DNA of 64,000 nt from Salinisphaera sp. (GTDB lineage Bacteria; Pseudomonadota; Gammaproteobacteria; Nevskiales; Salinisphaeraceae): contig JAQIBT010000124.1 of assembly GCA_027858915.1 (NCBI GenBank), positions 1-64,000 of the forward strand, written 5' to 3'. The notes beneath the pieces are model-generated. The model was not told the origin of the DNA. It saw only the letters and a list, made by a program, of their open reading frames with translations, and ran no database searches. Position 1 is the first letter of the stretch; the number at the start of each line of letters is the position of its first letter. Below, piece by piece: positions 21,301 through 28,276 of this stretch. Made by a program: the position numbers and the translations under genes.

Positions 21301-23944
21301 GCAGCAGTGCACCGATCGCGAGTGCGCACGCCGGCGATATCCACATCTCGCGCGCAATCGCCGCGGGTACAAAGCCGTCGCCCAGGGCACGCTGCACATG
21401 ATGAGCCGATCGCCATTCGAGCAGATTCTGCCGCGAGGCCATCAGGCGGTACAGCGTGCGCCCGATGGCGTCGAGCACGACCCGGCTCTCGTAAGGCAAT
21501 AGACTCACTGTCAGCAGCCAGCGCCGCAGACGCTGGTGCAACCAGACTGGGGTCTCGCGCGCGTGGCGCGGCGCTTGTCGCCAATCAGCGGTGCTTCGCC
21601 AAGCCAGCGCCAGAAGATCGGCCCAGATCGGCTCGGCGGCCACGGCAAGAATCAGCAGTGTCCATACCCAGGCCGGGCCCGGCAATGCGTCACTCCAGCC
21701 GATGCAGAACAAAGCAACAAGACACGGTGCCATGAGGCTGCGACGCAGATTGTCGATGATCCGCCAGCGCTGGATACCGGACAGCGGGTTGCGCTCTTGC
21801 GAACCGTCAGCCAGGCGCATCCGGCGCGTTAACCATGGCAATAGCTGCCAGTCGCCGCGTATCCAGCGATGCGAGCGGTGAAAAAACGTCAACAGATTGG
21901 GCGGAAAATTCTCGTAGAAGCAGGTATCCGTAACCAATGCGGTACGGCCGAAACTGCCTTCGAGCAGGTCATGACTGAGCAGCGCGTTCTCCGGGATACG
22001 CTGGCCGAGCACGTAATCGACCACGCGCGGATCATAAAGCCCCTTGCCGACGAAGATGCCTTCTCCGAACAGATCCTGGTAGGCATCAGATACCGCATGC
22101 GCATACAGATCCACGGTGGTATCACCGGCGAAAATGCGGGTAAACCGATTATGAACCGTCGTTACCGGATCGGTGTCGAGCCGTGGCTGGAGAAACGCAT
22201 AGCCGCGGCTGACCCGGCCACTGGCCGTATCCACCACGGCGTGGTTGAGCGGATGCGCCATGGTCCCTGCGAGCACGCGTGCCGCGCCGGGCGGCATGCC
22301 GGTATCCGCATCGAGAGTAATGACATAGCGGATACCGGCCAGCGCTCGGTCGTCGCCGGCGATCGTCTCGAAGCGATGCCGGTCATCACCCAGGATCAGG
22401 CGATTGAATGCCAGCAATTTGCCACGCTTGCGCTCCCAGCCCATCCAGCAGTTCTGGGCTGCATTCCACTCGCGTCGACGATGCAGGGCAACAAACGGTC
22501 CGTGGGCATCGCCGGTTCGCGCACGGCGTTGATTGAGTGCGTTCAGCCGCGTGCGGATGGCATCGACAATCGCCTCATCGTCACTGCGCTCGCGCGTCGA
22601 TGCATCGGCGAAATCGCCCAGCAACACATAAACGAGGTTGCGATCATCGTTATTGAGATAGTTGAGCTCGATACGATCCAGCAGCGGATCGATATCCTCG
22701 ACACCGCCAAATATTGCCGGCACGACAACCGCACTCTTGAACGCTTCTGGAATGCCCTCGCTGAAATCCAACTTCGACAGTCGTCGCGGCGCCAGACTAT
22801 GCGTGATCAAACCCTGCAGCAGCGCGTTGGCGAGTCCTGCCAGCGGTGCCGCGGCCAGCGTCATCGTCAGGGCAGTTAGCCAGCCTGCAGTGTTGTTCAG
22901 CACCAAAAAGAAACCCAACCCCAGCCATAACGGCAGCGCAAATCCCGCCAGGCCCGCCAGATAAATCGCCGTGGCGGCGCGGGACGAGGGTTCGAAACCC
23001 TGGGCGCACCGGCTGCAATCAAGCGTTGCCGCGAGCTGGGTTCGCCCGTCGTCGATCAGGTAATAGCCAACGTGCCGGCGATAATCCTCGCCCGTCGCAG
23101 CCAGCGCGCACTGTTGCGTGGCGCGTGCGACCGCCAGTTCCGACTTGCGCGCGCGTCTCGCGAACGCTTCGACGGCCTTGCGATAGCGGTCGCGAGACGC
23201 AAAATTCATCGACGCATACGCGCCGGCTGGATCCTCCCGCAGAATCTGCTCGACCGGCATCAGCGATTCCGCGAAGTCGCCCCAGTCCCTGCTTTCCAGA
23301 GCGCGAAGACCGCGAATCACCTCGGCGACACCCGAAATCGGCGAATTGTCTTCGTCCTGCATAGCAGCAGACGGGACCAGCGAAAGCGCGGTTTCCGCCG
23401 ATCGGATCAACGCTTCCAGCAGCACCCAGCGAAGTACTGCGGGTAACGCCCAGATTTCGCCGATGGTCAACACACAAACGTTCTGATACCGACTCACCTG
23501 ATCTACGATCAGATTAATGTCGATCGGCTGGTCTCCGGAAAGGGCTACCAGTTCGCGCGCCAACAGCCGCACGCGCAGGTCGGGCCTGCCCGTTGGGCTC
23601 GCCGACTGCGGCAATTGACGGAGAAACATCCTGGGCAGGCTTTCGCGTACCTGTGCAAGCGCCTTCTGGACAACGTGCCAGTTGTCGAGCAGCCATTCCT
23701 CGGTGCGGCTGCCCTTCGTACCGGCAGCGACGCGTTCGGCGATACGCGCGTAGACGGCCTCATAGCGGGTTTCCAGCGCTGCCAGTACGGCCTTGAGATT
23801 GGGCGGCGCATCTGTTGCGGACGCGTTCTGGTGGCTGTCGGCAAGCGCTGCGAGCTCATCGCGCTCCGCAGTGTGTGCATTAGCGGAAGGCTTGCCTAGA
23901 TCGTGATCAAGCCGAGTCCGAGGCGCTGGCAAAGGCTCAACCAT
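15338..23944 (-). CDS. ndvB: Cyclic beta-1,2-glucan synthase (NdvB/Cgs type, GT84 plus GH94)
   Basis: This 2868-residue multi-domain inner-membrane protein has the usual length for Cgs/NdvB. The N-terminal third has two clusters of hydrophobic segments (about residues 325-400 and 735-940) around a glycosyltransferase region containing DADTGMPPGAARVL near residue 543. The C-terminal half carries GH94 phosphorylase-like domains, with GDGDWNDGYNRIGVGGQGES near 2538 and GYPPGIRENGGQYTHGAAW near 2685. In known Cgs proteins the GT domain makes the beta-1,2 chain from UDP-glucose, and the GH94 domain sets chain length by releasing glucose-1-P. It starts 41 bp after a stress-protein stop in the same direction, so it probably shares the FNR-type promoter at 25023. 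Cyclic glucans are periplasmic osmoprotectants; direct link to the fermentation operon is inference. Confidence 0.93.
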   Translation of the reverse strand: MVEPLPAPRTRLDHDLGKPSANAHTAERDELAALADSHQNASATDAPPNLKAVLAALETRYEAVYARIAERVAAGTKGSRTEEWLLDNWHVVQKALAQVRESLPRMFLRQLPQSASPTGRPDLRVRLLARELVALSGDQPIDINLIVDQVSRYQNVCVLTIGEIWALPAVLRWVLLEALIRSAETALSLVPSAAMQDEDNSPISGVAEVIRGLRALESRDWGDFAESLMPVEQILREDPAGAYASMNFASRDRYRKAVEAFARRARKSELAVARATQQCALAATGEDYRRHVGYYLIDDGRTQLAATLDCSRCAQGFEPSSRAATAIYLAGLAGFALPLWLGLGFFLVLNNTAGWLTALTMTLAAAPLAGLANALLQGLITHSLAPRRLSKLDFSEGIPEAFKSAVVVPAIFGGVEDIDPLLDRIELNYLNNDDRNLVYVLLGDFADASTRERSDDEAIVDAIRTRLNALNQRRARTGDAHGPFVALHRRREWNAAQNCWMGWERKRGKLLAFNRLILGDDRHRFETIAGDDRALAGIRYVITLDADTGMPPGAARVLAGTMAHPLNHAVVDTASGRVSRGYAFLQPRLDTDPVTTVHNRFTRIFAGDTTVDLYAHAVSDAYQDLFGEGIFVGKGLYDPRVVDYVLGQRIPENALLSHDLLEGSFGRTALVTDTCFYENFPPNLLTFFHRSHRWIRGDWQLLPWLTRRMRLADGSQERNPLSGIQRWRIIDNLRRSLMAPCLVALFCIGWSDALPGPAWVWTLLILAVAAEPIWADLLALAWRSTADWRQAPRHARETPVWLHQRLRRWLLTVSLLPYESRVVLDAIGRTLYRLMASRQNLLEWRSAHHVQRALGDGFVPAAIAREMWISPACALAIGALLLVFFPYALWPAAPLLLAWLLAPALVYGISRPLSENTPRLSPSEQQALRDVARKTWFFFERFMGPDDHWLPPDNYQEEPRVVLARRTSPTNIGMGLLATLSAFDLGYIDLLSLLARLNSSFEQIKLLERYRGHWLNWYETSDLRSMPPRYVSTVDSGNLAASLMTLSRGLEQLRHQPIVASQLLVGVCDTLIVLESLSKPAAARQLSAAGERWAVAIRDCRSAIAERAADDGWTLLDRLADEYLPALQTRLLAVVDAAEPAFSVERLTQLQQWLEELRRQATHARESGNRLLPWRRLVQDPPDLYRDEGTRDPHAGKHWDEICHTLSQPVTLENCAESAAAARASLEQVDAALDALGCADETRTQARAWHKQLRDALQAGEQAANAQLSELQQLITQADAWVAAMDFGFLYDRARHLFRIGYNVDDARVDSNYYDLLASEARLTGFVAIAKGDVPSQHWLHLARPFSRVHGQVVLMSWGATLFEYLMPVLLMTTPPGSLMGRACRSAIKVQTDFVASKRLPWGISESGYYQLDSQANYQYRAFGVPGLGFRRDLGDQLVVSPYSSIMALPFAPDAVVENLRMLEQLGAMGQYGFYEAIDYGRSDLEGPRRAHIVRSYMSHHQGMALLALNNFVNSEIMPQRFNSDTRVARLATLLHEQPPVSPPAMRPWAGAQPAHTFRAAMPLVSWQPARGHMLREYNLLSNGVLSSLQGADGSGGSQWQGIALTRWSADGTRDTQGHWCYVKDLQDNAVTSVGFEPSTGDSDTTRTLFAPHQVEYQRRALALFCHLRIGLSSQHDVEVRQLVIKNESGRRRQLLIGTYAEVVLAPPADDLRHPAFVKLFVETRYLAESQTLLYRRRPRGADEKPVYLAHTLRVSPETSHSVRWETDREHFLGRGGSPSAPQALAASTSGLSGFGNTSGTVLDPVLATGVELELAPYAATTITYITGVGRVRQEVLDAVRAYHAPSRAQWVFEQARMQSEQLLGDLGIEPWAVEWMMTLLSALMVPIPALRAPSNLLARSARIQDSLWGRGISGDHPILLVRIHSVGDAAFARQLLQAHAFWNVRGQPVDLVLTDESPGGYVQPVRDRLQQLIAEVQSDTPRVIVGDVRVLSGPELSEHDRVQLWSAAQVILDASAGTIAHQLNPARTHAAALPPFVAVGSGIGTRPATQALMRPNDLEFDNGFGGFADNGREYVIHLEAGQRPPAPWSNVIANPGFGCLVTDAGLGCTWAGNSGENRLTPWTNDPVRDPPSEVLYLRDEETAQVWSPTPGPRPTDGAYQIRHGAGYTLYRHHCHGLEQMLRVSVEREQPVKLVRLSLTNHWPWTRRITATYYAEWVLGTSRAQTAAHIVTEYESDSGVMLARNAFTRDSQPGVAFLTASQRAHGVTSDRSEFLGSSGGVDAPAAMFRIGLSGRVESGRDSCAAYQIHVNLPPNARCEFYFVLGQGRDRETALALARQFSNPEAAARAESSLAEFWDDHLARLQIHTPDRATDLMVNRWLPYQLLSCRYWGRSGYYQSSGAFGFRDQLQDVLALLWTRPEWTRAYILKSASRQFPEGDVLHWWHEQPLRGVRTRCSDDLLWLPYATAQYVAATGDDTILDQNVLYLDGEPLADDEAERYTEYAEGSLEGTLYEHCWHAIERAAQMGVHGLPLIGDGDWNDGYNRIGVGGQGESVWLAWFVIRVCRDFAPLCTRRGDTSRARRYAELATTVERQVEATAWDGAWYRRAYFDDGTPLGSADNDECQIDLMAQTWAVLARDEFSEMSRARAVQAMASVDARLVEGEARLIRLLDPPFDRSEMEPGYIKGYPPGIRENGGQYTHGAAWIVWAAAALGDGDRAWHLFSLLNPIHRAADADSAARYRVEPYVLAGDIYGVDPHIGRGGWTWYTGSAGWLFRGALEALLGLKRRGAVLEIDPCLPAAWHGFSVSLRHGDSRYEIEVEISPSAFSKAPCVMVDDELIADTRLPLIDDGTSHRVVISVCRPPTTHA

Positions 23945-23985
23945 TCGGCCAGCTCCAGCACACCATGGCCGAGTCAGAAAGACGA

Positions 23986-24957
23986 CTAGACATCGCAGAA
24001 GAGGCCGGACCGGCAGCGCGCAGTTTCTGTAATCTGGCCGGCTGTCGGATGTTCGTCTGGCAAATCCTGGAATAACAGCACCGACTGCATGCTGTGGCCT
24101 ACCACGGCGTCCGCGACGCTGCCCAGCGCCCAGCTCGATTCACCGGCAGCGCCATGTGCCGTGAGTGCGATCATATCCACGGCTTCACTATTGGCCATGC
24201 GCACAATTTCCCGGGCCGCACTGGGGGCGCGCACGACGCGCGTGGTTATATTCAAGCCGTGCTGCAGGTGACCACGCACTTCCTTGAGATAGTCTTGTCC
24301 AACCCGCAACTCTTCGGCGAGCATGTTTTTTCGTAAGGAGGCGATGTCTCCGGTCATCAACGCGGGCGACAGCTCGTCCAACATAACGACCACGTGCAAA
24401 AGGATCAATTCGGCATCGGTGTCGCGCATGAGAGCGGCGATCTGGTGCACCGCCCACTCGGCACGACAGGAACCGTCGAGCGGTAACAGCACACGCCGGT
24501 ACGCGGACCTGCCGGGAAGCCCGGTTTCCTGCATCGCATGGCTGATAAAAACCGATGTATGTGTTCGGCGCATCGCCTTTTGCACGGTGCCGCCGAGATG
24601 AAATCGGCTGAGGCCACCGCGGCCGCAGGCGCTCAGAACAATCAGATCCGTGCCATCCCGTTTTGCAAACTCGAGTATCTGTTGCACCGGGTCGCCGTCT
24701 TCGACATGTGCCGTCACGCGTGTGCCCTCGCCGGACAGACGCTCGACGAGTCCGTTGAGATAACTTAGTGCCTTCGCATGCTGCATGCGCCAGTCCAACG
24801 GATCCACTTGACAGCTCCCTTCTTCGGATCGTGTCGGCACGACTTGCAGCAAATGGAGTTCGCCACCGGCCGTCTTGACCAGCCGTTGCGCTTGGCTCAA
24901 GGCTCTTTCGGCCATATGTGAGCCGTCTAACGGCACTAGAACATGATTGAAAAGCAT
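23986..24957 (-). CDS. Tandem-domain universal stress protein, third copy
   Basis: The protein has 323 residues and two UspA domains (1-145 and about 160-305), each starting with the VLVPLDGS or VLLPLDGS strand. The first keeps an ATP-type loop, SACGRGGLSRFHLGGTV; the second has AHGAAGESSWALGSVADAV. It is only distantly similar to the other two stress proteins in the island. ATG 24957 is chosen because AGGAGGG lies 5 nt upstream; the longer open frame from 25002 lacks a site. A perfect FNR-type box is centred 72 bp upstream. The cyclic glucan synthase follows after 41 bp, so the two probably form an operon. Confidence 0.92.
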   Translation of the reverse strand: MLFNHVLVPLDGSHMAERALSQAQRLVKTAGGELHLLQVVPTRSEEGSCQVDPLDWRMQHAKALSYLNGLVERLSGEGTRVTAHVEDGDPVQQILEFAKRDGTDLIVLSACGRGGLSRFHLGGTVQKAMRRTHTSVFISHAMQETGLPGRSAYRRVLLPLDGSCRAEWAVHQIAALMRDTDAELILLHVVVMLDELSPALMTGDIASLRKNMLAEELRVGQDYLKEVRGHLQHGLNITTRVVRAPSAAREIVRMANSEAVDMIALTAHGAAGESSWALGSVADAVVGHSMQSVLLFQDLPDEHPTAGQITETARCRSGLFCDV

Positions 24958-25022
24958 CGTGCCCTCCTGGCCCGCTCTACTTAAAACAGTTCCAGTAAGC
25001 ACCGAGCGATGGGCCCTATGTG

Positions 25023-25036
25023 TTGATCCTGATCAA
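25023..25036 (-). promoter_or_regulatory. Perfect FNR/ANR box upstream of the third universal stress protein gene
   Basis: TTGATCAGGATCAA (minus strand) matches both consensus half-sites. Hexamers GCTTAC or CTTACT fall 22-23 nt downstream. It is positioned to activate the stress protein and, by read-through, the glucan synthase. Confidence 0.7.
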
Positions 25037-25364
25037 TTCCGGTCCACCTGGGCGCTTCTCTCTATAGCTTTTAGGTGTGGACCCTCTTCGTAGCGGCCAC
25101 AACCCGGTAAAACAGCTATCAAGAGAGCACACCCAGCCGCGGCTCTGATCGAGACGCCAACGGACCCGCTTTGGGATGTCACGCGGTTTCCCTTATTCCG
25201 CGGCCTGGCCCAATAAGACCACACCGCCTATGCCGATTTCGCCAGCCGCTGCCGTTATTCCATGATCCCGACCCAGCCGCACCTGTCACGGCCCATTCCC
25301 CTGCTTCGATTGACTCAGATCAATCCTCGCTCTTCTACATCGCTCTATAGTCAGGTCATTCTAT
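25037..25364. other. Gap with an orphan FNR/ANR promoter (box 25310-25323)
   Basis: No convincing gene is present. A minus-strand frame of 63 codons (25033-25224) ends in a lipobox-like LLIAVLPGC but has no ribosome-binding site and overlaps the neighbouring FNR box, so it is not called. TTGAC-TCAG-ATCAA at 25310-25323 is followed, exactly 22 nt later on the plus strand, by TATAGT (25346-25351). This is a complete class II layout pointing right, toward a gene on the opposite strand and hence toward no gene. Its target was probably lost at the junction near 25,450. Confidence 0.5.
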
Positions 25365-25976
25365 TTATCGCTTGCGCGGGCTATGCCCCGACGCAGCAAT
25401 CGGCCTACGCCCATATGAGTCAGCCTCGGGAAATTCGCAATAAAAAGAGTAAGTATCCCCCGGCTCTGCCCTGTCTCTGCGTTTCTGAATCTCCTCTTCG
25501 GTGACGACGCAAAGGCGTGCGAGATCCCGAAAGCTTAGTGATCGCGTGTCACCCGCCTTCTTCCTGCGAACAGTTTTCCCCTCCAGATTCGCACGCTGAA
25601 GGAGCTCAAAAGAAACAGTGTCGCGGCGCGCGCCACTGTGTTTATACCTGAGCGAGTTTGGCTCGGTTTGCGGCGAGCCGCTAAAGAGCAACTCTTCATA
25701 CGCGAGAAAGTTCCCGCCCTCGACGCTCCGATCCAGCGTCAATGGTGGCCACCCGGCGCTCTCAAGTGCCAAGCGTATTCGGTCATACCCGGCGAGTTCC
25801 GGGATATCTCGTACTGGGTTCTCCTGGCCAAGCATGAAGTCGATGCTTTCTGCTATAAGCGATTTGCCGGTTTCCGACGCTCCGCATATAACGTTCAGTC
25901 CAGGATGGAATTCCAACGTGGCCGGATCTTTGTTGGGACCGAAATAGCCGAGGAAGCGCAGACGAAAACCACTCAC
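25365..25976 (-). pseudogene. Truncated ATPase of an ABC-three-component (ABC-3C) conflict system
   Basis: The frame opens with GTG 25976, which overlaps the stop of the preceding gene (TAGTG). It encodes an SMC/ABC-like N-terminal lobe: FRLRFLGYFGP, then the Walker A loop GASETGKS, ESIDFMLGQ, and later the LCVVTEEEIQKRR block, about 175 residues in all. Recognisable sequence ends near 25,455, where the tail runs into a 16-bp motif shared with the hairpin at 27041. The signature and Walker B lobe are absent, so it cannot be a working ATPase. In ABC-3C systems an ATPase of this type works with a small middle component and an effector, and these are predicted anti-phage modules (family knowledge). 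The upstream neighbour fits the middle component. Confidence 0.6.
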
Positions 25977-26466
25977 TAGAAAAGGTCTCCGTGCGTCGCT
26001 AGCTGAACAGGCTGGAATTCAACTGTCCACGCCTTGAATAGCCGGTTCACCATTGCATCGAGGGCGGCCGGCTCCAGCGGGTCAAAGACTGAGGCCGCCC
26101 ATTCCGCCCGCTCACGGAGTGCGACGATATAGGGGGCGCGCATATTATCCAGAAAGGGCCCTGCAGCCTCCTCAGCCTGGTATAAGATCCCTTGGGCATG
26201 TGGCGCGCGGCTTACAAGAAAGCGGCTGATCATAAGACGTAGCCCAGCCTGTACCAAGCCGCGCCGTACCAAGAGTTCTCCTGAACGAAGCGGCAGAGGG
26301 GGATGGAGACTGGATGGGCCGCCCGCGTCAGCCGAGTGCACCGTGAGATAGTCGTACTGGACAAGTCTGCCGAGGTCGTGCGCCGTGGGATAACTGGCCA
26401 CCAGAACGGCCAGCGTCCTAATGCCGGTCTCAAGTAAAGTGGACCCAAGTGTCAAGACAGAATCAC
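25976..26466 (-). CDS. ABC-three-component system middle component, type 2-like
   Basis: The protein has about 160 residues. The pattern LETGIRTLAVLVASYPTAHD, then LVQYDYLTVHSADAGGP-SLHPPLP-RSGELLVRRGLVQAGL and ultimately an AP-x-x-x-AL-RERA-W segment resembles ABC-3C middle components, small proteins thought to bridge the SMC-like ATPase and the effector. No catalytic residues are expected. The start is uncertain: GTG 26466 or TTG 26455 are possible, neither with a good ribosome-binding site, and the IS4 end at 26537 lies just upstream, so the native 5' region may be lost. It is coupled to the truncated ATPase by a stop-start overlap. With that ATPase broken the module is probably non-functional. 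Confidence 0.55.
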
Positions 26467-26536
26467 TTTTAATTTAAGCTGTAATTCTCTCGCTGCATGC
26501 AGCTGGACGGTCTTCGAGCATTGTTCATAGGCACGC

Positions 26537-26554
26537 TTCATAGGTAAGTACTTA
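26537..26554 (+). repeat. Left terminal inverted repeat of an IS4-type element
   Basis: TTCATAGGTAAGTACTTA is present here and in reverse complement at 41357-41374, just beyond an IS4-type transposase 3' end. A transposase 5' fragment follows 137 bp inside this end. Confidence 0.65.
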
Positions 26555-26690
26555 GTGGCGCGCCCCTCTGGATAGCGGTCGCCGATCAATCGGCTGATTT
26601 TTAGTCATTGGTTCGATTGAAATTATTTTCAAAGTCCCATTCGATCTCCAAGCTGGACATCAACAAACAACCTCCGGCAAAGAGATACGA

Positions 26691-27044
26691 ATGGGACGAG
26701 ATCAACTTAACGCATGGATCGCGCAGTTCAAACAGCTGATGGCATCGGATACCGTGGATACGCTGGGTCGCGACACGGGGCTGTGCCTGCGCCGTCGCCA
26801 GATCACGCCCTGGCGTCTGACCGTGAGTCTATTATAGGCGTTTGCCACCCGGTCGTTGGACAGTCTGGCCGATTGCCAGCGCGAATATAACGCGTTGTTC
26901 GACACGCCCGTCGCCTACAAACCGTTTCACAAACCACTGGCCAAGGCGTCATTCGCCGATTTCATGCGGCAATTGGCCGGGCGGTTGCTCGATCAGTTGC
27001 GGGTCCAGGTATTACAGCCCTCATCAGACGCGGCGTTAAAGTAA
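26691..27044 (+). pseudogene. IS4-type transposase, N-terminal fragment with an internal amber codon
   Basis: The frame starts at ATG 26691 and encodes the typical IS4-family N-terminus: a short helical segment, LRRRQITPWRLTVSLL, then after a TAG at 26835-26837 the continuing frame AFATRSLDSLADCQREYNALF, YKPFHKPLAKASFADFMRQL. It ends at a TAA inside the hairpin at 27041, just before the region that would hold the first catalytic Asp. Only about one third of the protein remains. The 3' transposase fragment at 40383-41359 overlaps it by about seven codons (RV-x-x-LQP) with different codons throughout, so the two come from diverged copies, not one simply split element. Confidence 0.8.
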
Positions 27045-27075
27045 GTATCCCCCGGCTTTGCCGGGGGATACTTAC
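27041..27075. repeat. Perfect 16-bp hairpin; one arm repeated at 25449
   Basis: GTAAGTATCCCCCGGC and its exact reverse complement flank a TTT loop. The left arm plus T recurs at 25449-25465, at the point where the ABC-3C ATPase loses homology. It could be a terminator, a REP-like palindrome or an insertion junction. The next 234 bp up to the regulator gene are AT-richer and contain nothing I can name. Confidence 0.6.
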
Positions 27076-27309
27076 TACGTCACACCTATTAACAGGTATC
27101 GCTCGTAGGCAGCCTTTAGCAATACAGACATGACATCGTATTTTATTTCGCTTACATGCGGCGTTTGTATTAATACCAAAGGATAAAGATCAGACGTTGT
27201 ATTTTCGCCATGGACCGATCATCCTCATTCCTGATGTTCGGATTCGTTATTTTTCACATATTTTAACGTTTCGCGGTTATACCGATCATCATCAAATGGG
27301 TCCGAGTAA

Positions 27310-28161
27310 ATGGCACCAACTTCGGACCGAATCATTTCTGAGGGCAACGTGATTCCGACCAAGCGACGCGACTATCTCGTAGAACTGCTCGGCGAGCAGC
27401 CGGTGCTTGGCATCAATGAACTGACCGAATTGCTCGGCGTATCGCACATGACTGTGCGCCGCGATATTCAGCAGCTCGAACAGCAGGGCCGTGTCCTGGC
27501 GGTCTCCGGTGGCGTGCGGCTAGCCGCACATTTCCGTCGCGAACCGGGCTGGCACGAAAAGGCCGCATCTCACATTAACGCGAAGCAAGCGATTGCCCGC
27601 CGGGCCGCCGCCATGATTCACAACGGGCTGTCGGTCTATCTCGATGCGGGCACCACGACCTACGAAACCGCGCGCCTGATCACCGACCGCCAGGATCTGT
27701 CGGTAGTAACAAATAACTTCCGTATCTCGTCGCTACTGTCTAATTATCCGCACATCGAAATCTTCCACGCGGGGGGGCGCGTCAGCCACGACAACTACTC
27801 GACCGTCGGTCCTTCGGTGGTGGAGTTCCTTCGCCACATCAATTTGGATATCGCTTTTCTGAGCAGCAGTTCGTGGCATCTGGGTCGCGGCGTCACGACG
27901 CCCAATGAATCGAAGATCCTGGTCAAGCAGCAATTGCTGAGCATCGCATCAAAACGCGTGCTGCTGGCCGACAGCTCAAAATATGGCCGTTTCGGCATGT
28001 TCTGCGCCTGCGCACTCGAGGATTTCGATCTCATCATCACAGACACGGGTCTGCCCGCGGCTGATCGACGGGCCATTCGCGAAAGCAGCTTGGAACTCGA
28101 AACCGTTGATCCTGTAGACGCCGAATTGTTGGATGCCGAAAAGGCAGCTGAGCTTTCGTGA
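27310..28161 (+). CDS. DeoR-family transcriptional regulator
   Basis: The protein has 283 residues from ATG 27310, or 270 from GTG 27349, which sits behind GAGGG and gives the usual IPTKRRDYLVELL N-terminus. A winged helix-turn-helix (INELTELLGVSHMTVRRDI-QLE-QG) is followed by a DeoR sensor domain with DAGTTTYETARL, the phosphosugar-binding loop region, and VVTNN and ADSSKYGRFG motifs. Regulators of this class usually repress adjacent sugar or polyol catabolic operons and release DNA on binding a phosphorylated intermediate. It precedes the dehydrogenase and importer genes in the same direction and is the likely local regulator. The ligand cannot be read from the sequence. Confidence 0.88.
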   Translation: MAPTSDRIISEGNVIPTKRRDYLVELLGEQPVLGINELTELLGVSHMTVRRDIQQLEQQGRVLAVSGGVRLAAHFRREPGWHEKAASHINAKQAIARRAAAMIHNGLSVYLDAGTTTYETARLITDRQDLSVVTNNFRISSLLSNYPHIEIFHAGGRVSHDNYSTVGPSVVEFLRHINLDIAFLSSSSWHLGRGVTTPNESKILVKQQLLSIASKRVLLADSSKYGRFGMFCACALEDFDLIITDTGLPAADRRAIRESSLELETVDPVDAELLDAEKAAELS

Positions 28162-28276
28162 TGACTTGCCCTGCAAGCCATTCGTCACCGGATCCCCTAT
28201 CGGAAACCGCGGGCCATTTGGGTGTGTTTTGAGCACACCCCTATCCAGTGGAAAAACATTCATAAGAGGAGATATT

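Noticed and set aside
25033-25224. Minus-strand 63-codon frame with a lipobox-like LLIAVLPGC
   Set aside because: It has no ribosome-binding site, ends over the neighbouring FNR box and shows no family resemblance.
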